A DNA stretch of 12,886 bases from Pseudomonadota bacterium (GTDB lineage Bacteria > Pseudomonadota > Gammaproteobacteria > Steroidobacterales > Steroidobacteraceae): NCBI GenBank assembly GCA_028067895.1, contig JAPTUI010000617.1, positions 1 to 12,886 of the forward strand, read 5' to 3'. The notes beneath the pieces are model-generated. The model saw only the letters and a program-made list of their open reading frames with translations, was not told where the DNA came from and searched no databases. Position 1 is the stretch's first letter. Every line of letters starts with the position of its first letter. Of this stretch, positions 5,317 to 12,440 are shown piece after piece. Made by a program: the position numbers and the translations under genes.

Positions 5317-6210
5317 ATGAAAATCGAAATGGACGAGAACGAGTGGCTGGCGACCCGGTTCGATGAGAACCGGGCTCATTTGCGGGCGGTGGCTTACCGG
5401 ATGCTGGGCTCGGCCAGCGAGGCGGAGGATGCCGTACAGGAGACGTGGCTGAAGCTCAGCCGCTCGGATTCTGAGGCCGTGCAGAATCTGGGCGGCTGGT
5501 TGACGACCGTTCTCGCGAGGGTGTGCCTGGATATGCTGCGCGCCCGCGGCTCGCGCCGCGAGGAGCCGCTCGGCTCGGTGGCCGAGCCGCTGAGCGAAGG
5601 CGGCCCGGAAGACGAACTCGTCATGGCCGATGCGACCGGTCCGGCACTCCTCGTCATCCTTGAGGCGCTCTCTCCCGGCGAGCGCGTGGCTTTCGTGTTG
5701 CACGACCTGTTCGATCTGCCGTTCGAGGAGATCGCGCGCATCCTCGACCGCACGCCGGCCGCAGCTCGCCAGCTTGCCAATCGCGCCAGACGCCGGGTGC
5801 GGGGCGCGGAAGCGCCGGTGGTCGACATCACCGTGCACCGGGAATTGGTGAATGCGTTCCTGGCCGCATCGCGTGACGGTGACTTCGAGCGGCTGCTCGC
5901 CGTGCTCTCACCCGAGGTGGTGCTGCGGGCCGACGATCAGGCGGTGCGCATGGCGGCTGGGAGGCAGCGGTACGGCGCTCCCGACCTGGCGCCCGAAGTT
6001 CGCGGCCCAGTACGCGTGGCGAGCGCCTTCAAAGGACGTGCGCGCGGCGCCGTCTCCGCGCTCATCGACAGCGAGGCAGGCGCCGTGTGGGCGATCGCCG
6101 GGGTGGTCCGGGCCGCCTTCGTGTTTACGATTGCGCAAGAAAAGATCACCGCGATCGACATCGTCATGGACCCGGCTCGGCTCGTGCGGTTGGACGTCAA
6201 GATTGATTGA
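5317..6210 (+). CDS. ECF41/SigJ-like sigma factor with C-terminal SnoaL-like domain
   Basis: This 297-aa protein directs RNA polymerase to specific promoters. Sigma region 2 spans about residues 13-78, with HLRAVAYRMLGSASEAEDAV and GGWLTTVLARVCLDMLRAR. Region 4 spans about 105-163, with LSPGERVAFVLHDLFDLPFE and the helix-turn-helix RTPAAARQLANRARRRV. A SnoaL/NTF2-like domain follows (about 171-297; VHRELVNAFLAASRDGDFER), as in ECF41 and mycobacterial SigJ, where it modulates activity in place of an anti-sigma factor. The ECF41 motifs DGGGK and NPDKL are not conserved; the equivalents read ADDQAV and MDPARL. GTG 5314, ATG 5317 and ATG 5329 are all possible starts and none has a good Shine-Dalgarno, so coupling to the upstream YCII gene is likely. 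No anti-sigma gene is present. Confidence 0.87.
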   Translation: MKIEMDENEWLATRFDENRAHLRAVAYRMLGSASEAEDAVQETWLKLSRSDSEAVQNLGGWLTTVLARVCLDMLRARGSRREEPLGSVAEPLSEGGPEDELVMADATGPALLVILEALSPGERVAFVLHDLFDLPFEEIARILDRTPAAARQLANRARRRVRGAEAPVVDITVHRELVNAFLAASRDGDFERLLAVLSPEVVLRADDQAVRMAAGRQRYGAPDLAPEVRGPVRVASAFKGRARGAVSALIDSEAGAVWAIAGVVRAAFVFTIAQEKITAIDIVMDPARLVRLDVKID

Positions 6211-6348
6211 CGTCGACGCCGATCGATGGGCACCAAGCTGGGCCAGGAAGCCGCAGTAGCAGCTGTCCGGCCAGGGCCCACTCGTCGGCACCGTTAAACT
6301 GATCTTCTCCCCGAGACCCGTCGAGCGAGACGGGCCCGAGATCCACCG

Positions 6349-6481
6349 CTACGATCTCTCGATCAGCCGGCTGGTCACGAACTTGTCCAGCACGCTCGAG
6401 ATCAAGGTCTGATACGGCAGGCCTTCGGCGGTCGCGCGCCTGCAGGCCCTCGATCAGTCGCCCGTGAAGAAGGGGTGGCAT
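6349..6481 (-). pseudogene. Frameshifted CopG/BrnA-type antitoxin remnant
   Basis: On the minus strand one frame reads GRLIEGLQAR (ending near 6440). The next frame continues ATAEGLPYQTLISSVLDKF then VTSRLIERS and a TAG at 6349-6351. Joined, this matches the C-terminal half of the RHH antitoxins whose hallmark is EGxPYQTLIxSxLHKYVxGRL. A one-base shift around 6437-6441 breaks it, and the normal N-terminal half is missing, as is any toxin gene. It is a decayed toxin-antitoxin module in the 355-bp gap between the sigma gene and the coupling protein. The rest of that gap shows no coding potential that I recognise. The frameshift should be confirmed before it is read as biology. Confidence 0.55.
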
Positions 6482-6522
6482 TGAGAATCGCGGCCGGCCG
6501 CCAGAGCTGAAATCGACTGAAT

Positions 6523-6549
6523 CCGGACGTCCCGTCGGGTACAGTCCGG
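6523..6549. promoter_or_regulatory. Dyad just upstream of the coupling-protein gene
   Basis: CCGGAC (6523-6528) pairs with GTCCGG (6544-6549), with an inner CCC/GGG pair. It ends 16 nt before the ATG at 6566, right before the purine-rich Shine-Dalgarno GGGGGAGGGAAGG. No T-run follows, so an operator or a translation-control hairpin is more likely than a terminator. Confidence 0.35.
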
Positions 6550-6565
6550 GCGGGGGAGGGAAGGC

Positions 6566-8209
6566 ATGACCGTGGCGCATCACGAGACGCTGATCCACGC
6601 CTGGACGCACGGCGGGAAGGGCTTGTTGCTCCTTTACGCGTTGATCGCGGCCGCATCGTTCGCGGGCCTGAAGCGGGGCCGCGCATTGCCTGGCTCGTAT
6701 CTGCTGTGGCCATTCACAACCGTCGTCACGGTTCTCGTCGTGGGAATCGCGACGGAAATCATCCTCTCGGTGCTCGGCAAGTTCGCCGGTTTCAACCTGC
6801 GCGGCGATCCCGTCCTTCTGCCGGCCGCGCTTTATCTCGTCGGGGGCTTTCTCGGCGGGCTCTGCTGGTCGCGGCTCGGCAAGCCCATCGCGGCGATCGA
6901 GCGGCGCGGGGCGATGCTGTTCGATGGGGGAGCGGCGCAGCGCGCGATGCGCAAGCGCCGGGCCAAGGCAGGCTCCGAGCCGCTGCCGCTCACGGTCGCC
7001 GGCGTCGCGGTGCCGTTCGGGGACGAGATGAAACACTTCAAGTTCCTCGGCGCCACCGGCACGGGCAAGAGCACCGCGATCCGCGAGCTCCTGCATGGGG
7101 CGCTGACCCGTGGGGATCGGGCGGTGATCGCCGATCCCGACGGCGGGTATCTCGCGCGCTTCCACAATCCCGCGCGGGGCGATGTGATCCTCAATCCCTT
7201 CGATGCCCGGTCGGCGAAGTGGGACCTCTTTGCCGAGCTGCGCAATCCTTACGATGTCGATGAGCTCGCGCAGGCCTTCATCCCGGATCGGGGGTCGGAT
7301 CCCACCTGGACCACCTTCGCGCGGACGCTGTTCTCGGCGGTGACCGGCCAGGCGCAGGCCGTGGGTATCGGCGATGTCGGGGAGCTATACCGGCTGCTGG
7401 TCGCCGCCCCGAAGGCGGAGCTTCTGGCGCTCGTCGCCGGAACGCCGGCGGCGCCGTTTCTGGAGGAAGGGAGCGACAAGCTCTTCCAGGGTGCGCGCTC
7501 GACGGTAACGGCGGCCGTGAAGAGCCTGGATTTCGTGCGCCGGCAGGAGGGAGCGCTGGTTTCGGTGCGCGAGTGGATCAAGACCGGCCGCGGCGTGCTG
7601 TTCCTTCCCTACCAGGCCGATCAGATCTCGGCGCTAAAGGGGCTCATCTCGATCTGGCTGCGGCTCGCGATCTTCCAGACCTTGAGCCTGGGAGAAGGCG
7701 ATCGCCGGCTCTGGTTCGCGGTGGACGAGCTCGATGCGCTGGGGGCCATCAACGGACTGCCGGATGCGCTCACTCGCCTCCGCAAGTGCGGCGGGCGCTG
7801 CGTGCTCGGCCTTCAGTCTATCGCCCAGGCGAGCACGAACTACGGCAAGGGACCGGCGCAGACCATCATCGAGAACTGCGGCAACACTCTGATCCTGCGC
7901 TGTTCGGCATCTGAAGGCGGCGGTACGGCGCAGTACGCCTTGCGCTTGATCGGGGAGCGGGAGGTGGTGCGCTTCGCGCGCTCGCAGAGCCGCTCGAGCG
8001 GCCCCAACTTCGGCAGCGGCCACGACACCAAAGGGCACAGCGAACAGACGGCGACGGAGCTCGCGGTCATGGCTGCGGAGATCGAGCAGCTCCCGGATCG
8101 GACGGGGTTCCTGAAGTTCGCGTCCCAGCCGGGGTGGATGCGGGTGGGATTCCCGGTCTACAAGATCGAGAAGAGAGCGGCGTCGTTCGTGCCGATTGCG
8201 GCGACGTGA
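6566..8209 (+). CDS. Type IV coupling protein (TraD/TrwB/TraG-type ATPase)
   Basis: Coupling proteins are membrane-anchored hexameric ATPases that recruit the relaxase-DNA complex and pump it into a type IV secretion channel. The 547-aa protein has hydrophobic segments at about residues 18-34, 45-70 and 84-101. It then has the VirD4/TraD ATPase core: Walker A GATGTGKST (162-170), IADPDGGYLARF (188-199), Walker B LWFAVDELDAL (382-392) and the RCVLGLQSIAQ motif (411-421). The PDG signature suggests the TraD_AAD-bind (TrwB/TraD) group. The start is ATG 6566 behind a strong GGGAGGGAAGG. The gene is separated from the relaxase by the ECF cargo and the antitoxin remnant. No mating-pair-formation gene is present, so a complete channel must be encoded elsewhere on the element or by a helper. 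Confidence 0.9.
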   Translation: MTVAHHETLIHAWTHGGKGLLLLYALIAAASFAGLKRGRALPGSYLLWPFTTVVTVLVVGIATEIILSVLGKFAGFNLRGDPVLLPAALYLVGGFLGGLCWSRLGKPIAAIERRGAMLFDGGAAQRAMRKRRAKAGSEPLPLTVAGVAVPFGDEMKHFKFLGATGTGKSTAIRELLHGALTRGDRAVIADPDGGYLARFHNPARGDVILNPFDARSAKWDLFAELRNPYDVDELAQAFIPDRGSDPTWTTFARTLFSAVTGQAQAVGIGDVGELYRLLVAAPKAELLALVAGTPAAPFLEEGSDKLFQGARSTVTAAVKSLDFVRRQEGALVSVREWIKTGRGVLFLPYQADQISALKGLISIWLRLAIFQTLSLGEGDRRLWFAVDELDALGAINGLPDALTRLRKCGGRCVLGLQSIAQASTNYGKGPAQTIIENCGNTLILRCSASEGGGTAQYALRLIGEREVVRFARSQSRSSGPNFGSGHDTKGHSEQTATELAVMAAEIEQLPDRTGFLKFASQPGWMRVGFPVYKIEKRAASFVPIAAT

Positions 8210-8247
8210 TCGACGCGTCGCGATAGTCGTGTCAACCTCTGTTCCCC

Positions 8248-9021
8248 ATGAACGATAACGACACGAAAAGCAGATTCTTCCGCGAGCGCCGGCTTCTTCT
8301 GGGGGTCAGTGTGGTGCTGCTCGCCCATCAACTCCTCGGAATTACCGTCGGGAATAGCGCGGAAACGCTGGGCTTACGGTTCGAGATCGGCGATCCGTCG
8401 AAGATTTGGTGGGCCGTGTGGGCGATCTGGCTGTGGACAGCCGTTTGTGTGGCCCAGCAACTCAACTCGATCAGACCGTGGACGGTGTACCCCAAGGATC
8501 GGACCGAGGAGACGCGCAACCGTCTGAGCGACTGGATCGCGGTTCGCAGAGTGCGTAAGGCGGCCCTGAAACATCTCAGAGCAACTGTGACTCGAAAGCT
8601 CAATCCCAAGTTCGAGGTCGTGTTCGCCGAACGTAAAAAAGTGGATGCGCCTGATGGGCAGCTACATGAGTTTACCTGTGTCCGCGTGACGGCTCGGTGG
8701 CAATGCGACGCCGCAAGCATCTCTGCGGAAAAAGCAGGCGCGTTCGAAGCGGCGATGAAACAGGCCGGATGGAAGATCTCCGGCGGGTCGGACGGGTTCG
8801 AAGAGGGCGCATGTAGATTCAGCAAGACCGTAGACGTCCGAATCGTGCCTATCCAAAATGAGCGGTTGATCCGATGGACAGCGTCTACGTGGACGTTGTT
8901 CTCGACTTCGTTCGTCACGGATTATTTTGCGCCGCTCGTCATCGCAGTCGCCCCGCTCGTGGTGGCGGGATATCGGGCCGTGACCCAGTACTGGAGCCTT
9001 CTTTCCGGGGTAGTGAGGTAG
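8248..9021 (+). CDS. Unrecognised three-helix membrane protein
   Basis: I do not recognise this 257-aa protein. It has hydrophobic helices at about residues 16-35 (LLLGVSVVLLAHQLLGITVG) and 53-72 (tryptophan-rich, IWWAVWAIWLWTAVCVAQQL), and a third at about 226-246 (YFAPLVIAVAPLVVAGYRAV). The 150-residue domain between (about 73-222) is mixed alpha/beta, begins with a basic stretch (RRVRKAALKHLRATVTRKL), and contains cysteines at 144, 153 and 189. The positive-inside rule would put this domain in the cytoplasm. It starts 38 nt after the coupling-protein stop, without an obvious Shine-Dalgarno, and a GCGACG/CGTCGC hairpin (8201-8221) spans that stop. It could be a transfer accessory, an entry-exclusion protein or a membrane effector of the neighbouring conflict genes; nothing in the sequence decides. 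Confidence 0.65.
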   Translation: MNDNDTKSRFFRERRLLLGVSVVLLAHQLLGITVGNSAETLGLRFEIGDPSKIWWAVWAIWLWTAVCVAQQLNSIRPWTVYPKDRTEETRNRLSDWIAVRRVRKAALKHLRATVTRKLNPKFEVVFAERKKVDAPDGQLHEFTCVRVTARWQCDAASISAEKAGAFEAAMKQAGWKISGGSDGFEEGACRFSKTVDVRIVPIQNERLIRWTASTWTLFSTSFVTDYFAPLVIAVAPLVVAGYRAVTQYWSLLSGVVR

Positions 9022-9366
9022 CGGGTACCCCCTCGATCGCCGCTCCACGGGCTTGTAATGCGGCCGATTTTCCGCCGCAGGCTCTGAAATCTCCCAACTG
9101 TCGCGCGTGAGCCTCCACTCGACACGCAGAGAGGAGGCGGGCTTGCCTATCGTCCCATTGTGCCACGCCGTTCTCGCCGTCAAGGCCTTCGCGCGCGAGG
9201 ACGCGCGCTCGCGGAGCGCCGCGGAAGACCGCGGCGGCCTTGACGGCTGCGCTGCGGCGTGCCGTTTTTGACTCGGGCAATCCCGCCCCAGGCCACGAAG
9301 CGGAGCCGGACGGTGCGTCAACACCGCCCGGCGCCTGGCCACAGTCACTAACTGAGGTAGACGACC
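9022..9366. other. Structured non-coding gap upstream of symE
   Basis: I see no convincing gene in these 345 bases; the minus-strand frame at 8939-9280 has no recognisable domain. The stretch holds three stem-loops: CGCGAG/CTCGCG (9194-9199 and 9208-9213), GCCGCGG/CCGCGGC with an AAGA tetraloop (9218-9235), and ACGGC/GCCGT followed by TTTT (9243-9269). The last resembles a weak terminator for the upstream transcript. The 100 bases before symE show only GAGGT at 9354-9358 as a Shine-Dalgarno. Confidence 0.45.
9243..9269 (+). terminator. Weak intrinsic terminator candidate
   Basis: ACGGC (9243-9247) pairs with GCCGT (9261-9265) and the stem runs into five T residues (9265-9269). The loop is long (13 nt) and only five pairs form, so efficiency is doubtful. 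It would end the transcript carrying the coupling protein and the membrane protein before symE. Confidence 0.4.
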
Positions 9367-9753
9367 ATGGCTCACACCCAGTCTATGCCGGCGTCGGTGC
9401 CGGCGCAGTCCCCCATTTCTTCCGATTCCACGCAGATATTCACCCGGGACCGGCCGGTCCGCCGATACACCGTGGGCTACGGGCCGCGGAGCATCCGCGA
9501 ACCGGATGGGCGCTCGGCGCTCGCCCCGATGTTGCGCCTGCAGGGCGCCTGGCTGAAGCGTGCCGGGTTCGACGTCGGCACTCCGGTGACGGTGCGGGTA
9601 GATGCCGGTCGGCTGGTCATCGAGGTGGCCGAGCCGGAGCGGGTGCCGCAGGCGGAGGCCTTCGCGAGGATCGCGCAGATTGCGGACGGGGATCTCCTGA
9701 AGCGCGATTTCGATCGCATCGTTCGAGACCTCAAGAAGTACCGGACGCGCTGA
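9367..9753 (+). CDS. symE: SymE-like toxin
   Basis: SymE toxins have an AbrB-like fold adapted to bind and damage nucleic acid; in E. coli SymE is controlled by an antisense RNA and the SOS response. This 128-aa protein carries the family core RRYTVGYGPR (32-41) and PMLRLQGAWLKRAGFDVGTP (54-73), followed by VTVRVDAGRLVIEV. The first 30 residues are Ser/Pro-rich and disordered. A helical tail (97-128, FARIAQIADGDLLKRDFDRI) goes beyond the core and resembles an antitoxin-type dimer or partner-binding tail. ATG 9367 follows GAGGT (9354-9358) by 8 nt. I find no LexA box (CTGT-N8-ACAG) upstream, and an antisense RNA cannot be proved by eye. It is 84 nt upstream of brnT. A SymE/AbrB-type DNA-binding regulator is the main alternative. 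Confidence 0.72.
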   Translation: MAHTQSMPASVPAQSPISSDSTQIFTRDRPVRRYTVGYGPRSIREPDGRSALAPMLRLQGAWLKRAGFDVGTPVTVRVDAGRLVIEVAEPERVPQAEAFARIAQIADGDLLKRDFDRIVRDLKKYRTR

Positions 9754-9801
9754 TGCCCAAGGCTCATCCCGGCTTCCAGGATCGGCGCGCAACGGGACGG
9801 G

Positions 9802-9830
9802 TTGCGCGCTTCATTAAACGTAGCTACGAT
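9802..9830 (+). promoter_or_regulatory. brnTA promoter and operator palindrome
   Basis: TTGCGC (9802-9807), a 17-nt spacer and TACGAT (9825-9830) form a plausible promoter. The 10-bp perfect palindrome CGTAGCTACG (9819-9828) overlaps the -10, as expected for autorepression by BrnA. The predicted start site near 9837 falls right at the brnT ATG. Confidence 0.5.
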
Positions 9831-9837
9831 AAATACC

Positions 9838-10110
9838 ATGCGAATTACCTTCGACCGCGCCAAGCGGGAGCGGACGCTCGAGGAGCGAGGGCTCGACTTC
9901 CAGCAGGCGAGACAGGTTTTCGACGAGCCGCACCTGACGCGGCTCGATGACCGAAAGGACTACGGTGAGCCCCGTTTCGTCAGCGCCGGCCGGCTGAGCG
10001 GCCGGATCGTTATCATCGTTTGGACGCCGCGCGGCAAGGCGCGGCGGATCATTTCCATGAGGAAAGCCAATGAGCGTGAAATCAAAAGGCTCGCGCCGCA
10101 CCTGGCGTGA
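9838..10110 (+). CDS. brnT: BrnT ribonuclease toxin
   Basis: BrnT is a RelE-fold ribonuclease toxin that blocks translation. This 90-aa protein matches the family along its whole length: ITFDRAKRERTLEERGLDFQ, then ARQVFDE, then GEPRFVSAGRLSGRIVIIVW and the C-terminal RRIISMRKANEREI, which carries the basic residues typical of the active site. ATG 9838 has no Shine-Dalgarno and the likely transcription start lies at or next to it, so translation may be leaderless or depend on upstream read-through. The gene overlaps brnA by 41 nt, giving the toxin-first order usual for this module. There is no sign of inactivation. Confidence 0.87.
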   Translation: MRITFDRAKRERTLEERGLDFQQARQVFDEPHLTRLDDRKDYGEPRFVSAGRLSGRIVIIVWTPRGKARRIISMRKANEREIKRLAPHLA

Positions 10111-10336
10111 TCCAGACGACGCCCCGAAGATCACCGAGAAGTGGATCGCCGAGGCCGATCTTTACCACGGCAAGAAGCTCGTTCGCCGCGGCCGGCCAGC
10201 GGGATCCGGCCAGAAGACCCAGACGACCCTTCGGATCTCGAAGGACGTATTGGAATTCTTCCGCGGAACGGGCCCCGGGTGGCAAACTCGCATGGACAAC
10301 GCGCTCAAGCGGTACGTCGCCTCGCAGCGGCGGTGA
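10070..10336 (+). CDS. brnA: BrnA antitoxin
   Basis: This 88-aa protein is the partner of BrnT. It has the conserved DDAPKITEKWIAEADLYHGK segment, which contacts the toxin, and a C-terminal ribbon-helix-helix domain, TTLRISKDVLEFFRGTGPGW followed by QTRMDNALKRYV. The complex normally represses its own promoter; the palindrome at 9819-9828 is the likely site. ATG 10070 follows GAGGA (10059-10063) by 6 nt and lies inside brnT. Having its own good Shine-Dalgarno while brnT has none would favour antitoxin excess. Confidence 0.87.
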   Translation: MSVKSKGSRRTWRDPDDAPKITEKWIAEADLYHGKKLVRRGRPAGSGQKTQTTLRISKDVLEFFRGTGPGWQTRMDNALKRYVASQRR

Positions 10337-10395
10337 GATGGGGTCCGCGTGTATTCGTGCCAACGAGGCGACCCGGCGTACGGAGAGAAAAAGAG

Positions 10396-12402
10396 ATGAA
10401 ACTGACGGAATTCAAGATCGAGAACTACCGGTCTGTTCGCGACTCTGGTTGGGTCAAAGTCGATGACATAGCCGCCATCGTAGGCAAGAACGAATCCGGA
10501 AAGACGTCGCTGCTAAAGGCCATCTGGAAGTTCAACCCGTACGACGAATCAGGATACAACATTGATCGGGAGTGGCCACGCGGCCATCGGAAGGACAAAT
10601 CCATCGACAAAACCGTGGCCACTTGCCGGTTCAGCTTCGCCCAGGATGAGCTGGACAAGCTGGAAAAGGCTCACGAAACTGCCAAAGGCGTCCACTCAGT
10701 CGAAATCCGGCGTAGCTACAAAGGCGAGTATTTCTACACGTTCTATCCCAAGGAGCCAGCGCGGGATCACGAAGTCTCTTGGGTCATCGATCTGGTCAAT
10801 GCGCGCCTCACCACTCTACCGGCGGGGCTCTCAGATCACTTCAAGCCACAGTTCGCGAAGGCATTGGGAGACCTTATTGAGTCCGCTCGGCAGGCCGGGG
10901 CGAGTACCTATCTAGTCGAAAACATGTCCGCCTTCAAGACCCGCATTCAACAGTTCGTTCATCCGAGCCACCCGCATAACCAGCAGGACAGAAATCAGCT
11001 CGCGACGATAAATGCCACGCTCGACCAGATCGTCACGGAGGTAATGGCGACGCCGCTGATGAGAGTAACTGATGTCGTGCACGAACTGCTGCCAACGTTC
11101 ATCTATATGGATGACTACAAGGCGTTCGCAGGCTCAGCGCAGCTCAACCAGGTTCAACAGCGCCGGACCGACAAAAAGCCAACCGATGCCGATGAGACGA
11201 TTGTGCTCATCATGGATATGGCCGGTCTGAACCTCGACGAGGAAGTCAAGAAAGGAAACGCCCCGGACCGGGAGCAGCGCATTCTCGACATGAACGACGC
11301 CAGCAGGACGTTGACCTCCCTCATCGCGGACCGCTGGTCACAGAAGAAGTACGAGACGATGTTCCAGGCGGATGGCCAACACCTGATCATGTTCGTCAAG
11401 GACGCAGAGGGTAGTGCACTCGTGCCGCTGGAGGAGCGGTCCAAGGGCTTCCAGTGGTTCTTCTCGTTTGACATGACGTTCATGTACGAGACGGATGGCA
11501 AGTTCTCCAACTCGATCATTCTGCTCGACGAGCCGGGCTTGCATTTGCACGCGGCGGCGCAGAGGGATCTGATGAAGCGAATGGCCGCCTACGCCAAGAC
11601 GAATCAACTCATCTACACGACGCACATGCCGTTCATGATCGATTTCACGCGCCTCGACAACATCTGGGTCGCCGAGGAGGTAGGGCCCGGTGATACGAAA
11701 ATCCATCAGAACTGGGCAACGGCGGACAAGGACGCCCGGTTCACCTTGCAGGCCGCCCTCGGTCTCTCCTGGAGTCAGTCGCTGTTCGTCGGTCAATATA
11801 ATCTAGTCGTCGAGGGAGTTACGGACTTCTGGTTCCTCGTCGCCGTGTCGGAAATGCTGCGCCAGGCTGGCAAGGCGGGGCTCGACGAGCAGCTCGTAAT
11901 AACGCCGGCTGGTGGCGCCAGCAAAGTCGCTTACGTGGGCACAATCCTGCATGGTCAGGAGCTCAGTGTCTGCGTGTTGCTCGATTCGGACGCTGAGGGT
12001 AGGAACGCATACGAACAGCTGGTGCACCAGTGGATTCTGGACGCCAAGTACGTACTCATGCTCAGCGATGTGATCGGTGGAGTTAAGCAGGCGACGCTCG
12101 AAGACCTTTTCGACCGCGATTTCTACCTCGCCAAGGCTGATATCGCCTACGCGAGGGAATTAAGCGGGAAGAAGCTGGCGGACTTAGTCAAGCCGGGCGC
12201 TGCCATAGTGGTAGCTGTCGAGCAGGCGCTCAAGCAAATAGGAATTGAGACGTTCAATAAGGGACGCGTCGCGAAGCTCATCATGAGCGACCTTGCCGGC
12301 AAAGAACTCGCCGACCTCGGTGCTGAGACCGAGAAGAAGTTCAGCCTGGTAATCGAGGCCGTGAATGCGCTCGTGGTGAAATGGCGGTCCCACAAAGGGT
12401 AA
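10396..12402 (+). CDS. OLD-family ATPase/TOPRIM nuclease
   Basis: OLD proteins join an ABC-type ATPase to a TOPRIM nuclease and act in anti-phage defence. This 668-aa protein has Walker A GKNESGKTS (30-38), a long helical insertion, a signature-like LEERSKGFQWFFSFD, Walker B IILLDEPGLHLH (374-385) and the H-loop YTTHMPF (H410). The TOPRIM half contains VVEGVTDFWFL (E473, D477), VLLDSDAEG (D530, D532) and TLEDLFDRDFY (E569, D570), so all key acidic residues are present. ATG 10396 is chosen over upstream in-frame starts because the ABC fold begins MKLTEFKIENYRSV, with GGAGA 9 nt before. No UvrD-like GajB follows, so this is a stand-alone (class 1) OLD rather than Gabija. It is 59 nt behind brnA. 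G+C is clearly below the backbone, which suggests separate acquisition. Confidence 0.85.
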   Translation: MKLTEFKIENYRSVRDSGWVKVDDIAAIVGKNESGKTSLLKAIWKFNPYDESGYNIDREWPRGHRKDKSIDKTVATCRFSFAQDELDKLEKAHETAKGVHSVEIRRSYKGEYFYTFYPKEPARDHEVSWVIDLVNARLTTLPAGLSDHFKPQFAKALGDLIESARQAGASTYLVENMSAFKTRIQQFVHPSHPHNQQDRNQLATINATLDQIVTEVMATPLMRVTDVVHELLPTFIYMDDYKAFAGSAQLNQVQQRRTDKKPTDADETIVLIMDMAGLNLDEEVKKGNAPDREQRILDMNDASRTLTSLIADRWSQKKYETMFQADGQHLIMFVKDAEGSALVPLEERSKGFQWFFSFDMTFMYETDGKFSNSIILLDEPGLHLHAAAQRDLMKRMAAYAKTNQLIYTTHMPFMIDFTRLDNIWVAEEVGPGDTKIHQNWATADKDARFTLQAALGLSWSQSLFVGQYNLVVEGVTDFWFLVAVSEMLRQAGKAGLDEQLVITPAGGASKVAYVGTILHGQELSVCVLLDSDAEGRNAYEQLVHQWILDAKYVLMLSDVIGGVKQATLEDLFDRDFYLAKADIAYARELSGKKLADLVKPGAAIVVAVEQALKQIGIETFNKGRVAKLIMSDLAGKELADLGAETEKKFSLVIEAVNALVVKWRSHKG

Positions 12403-12440
12403 GTTCTGAAACACCGCTCCGCCCCGCTCAAATCAAAGGC

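Noticed and set aside
8201..8221. Hairpin over the coupling-protein stop as a terminator
   Set aside because: Six-bp stem with no T-tract; left as an incidental dyad.
8939..9280. Minus-strand 113-aa frame in the gap before symE
   Set aside because: Arg/Ala/Gly-rich, overlaps the end of the membrane-protein gene and the hairpins, has no start signal and no family likeness.
9270..9366. LexA/SOS box upstream of symE, as in E. coli
   Set aside because: No CTGT-N8-ACAG match found by eye.
9240..9950. Plus-strand 236-aa frame across symE and brnT
   Set aside because: It covers two recognised genes in a different frame and has biased composition.
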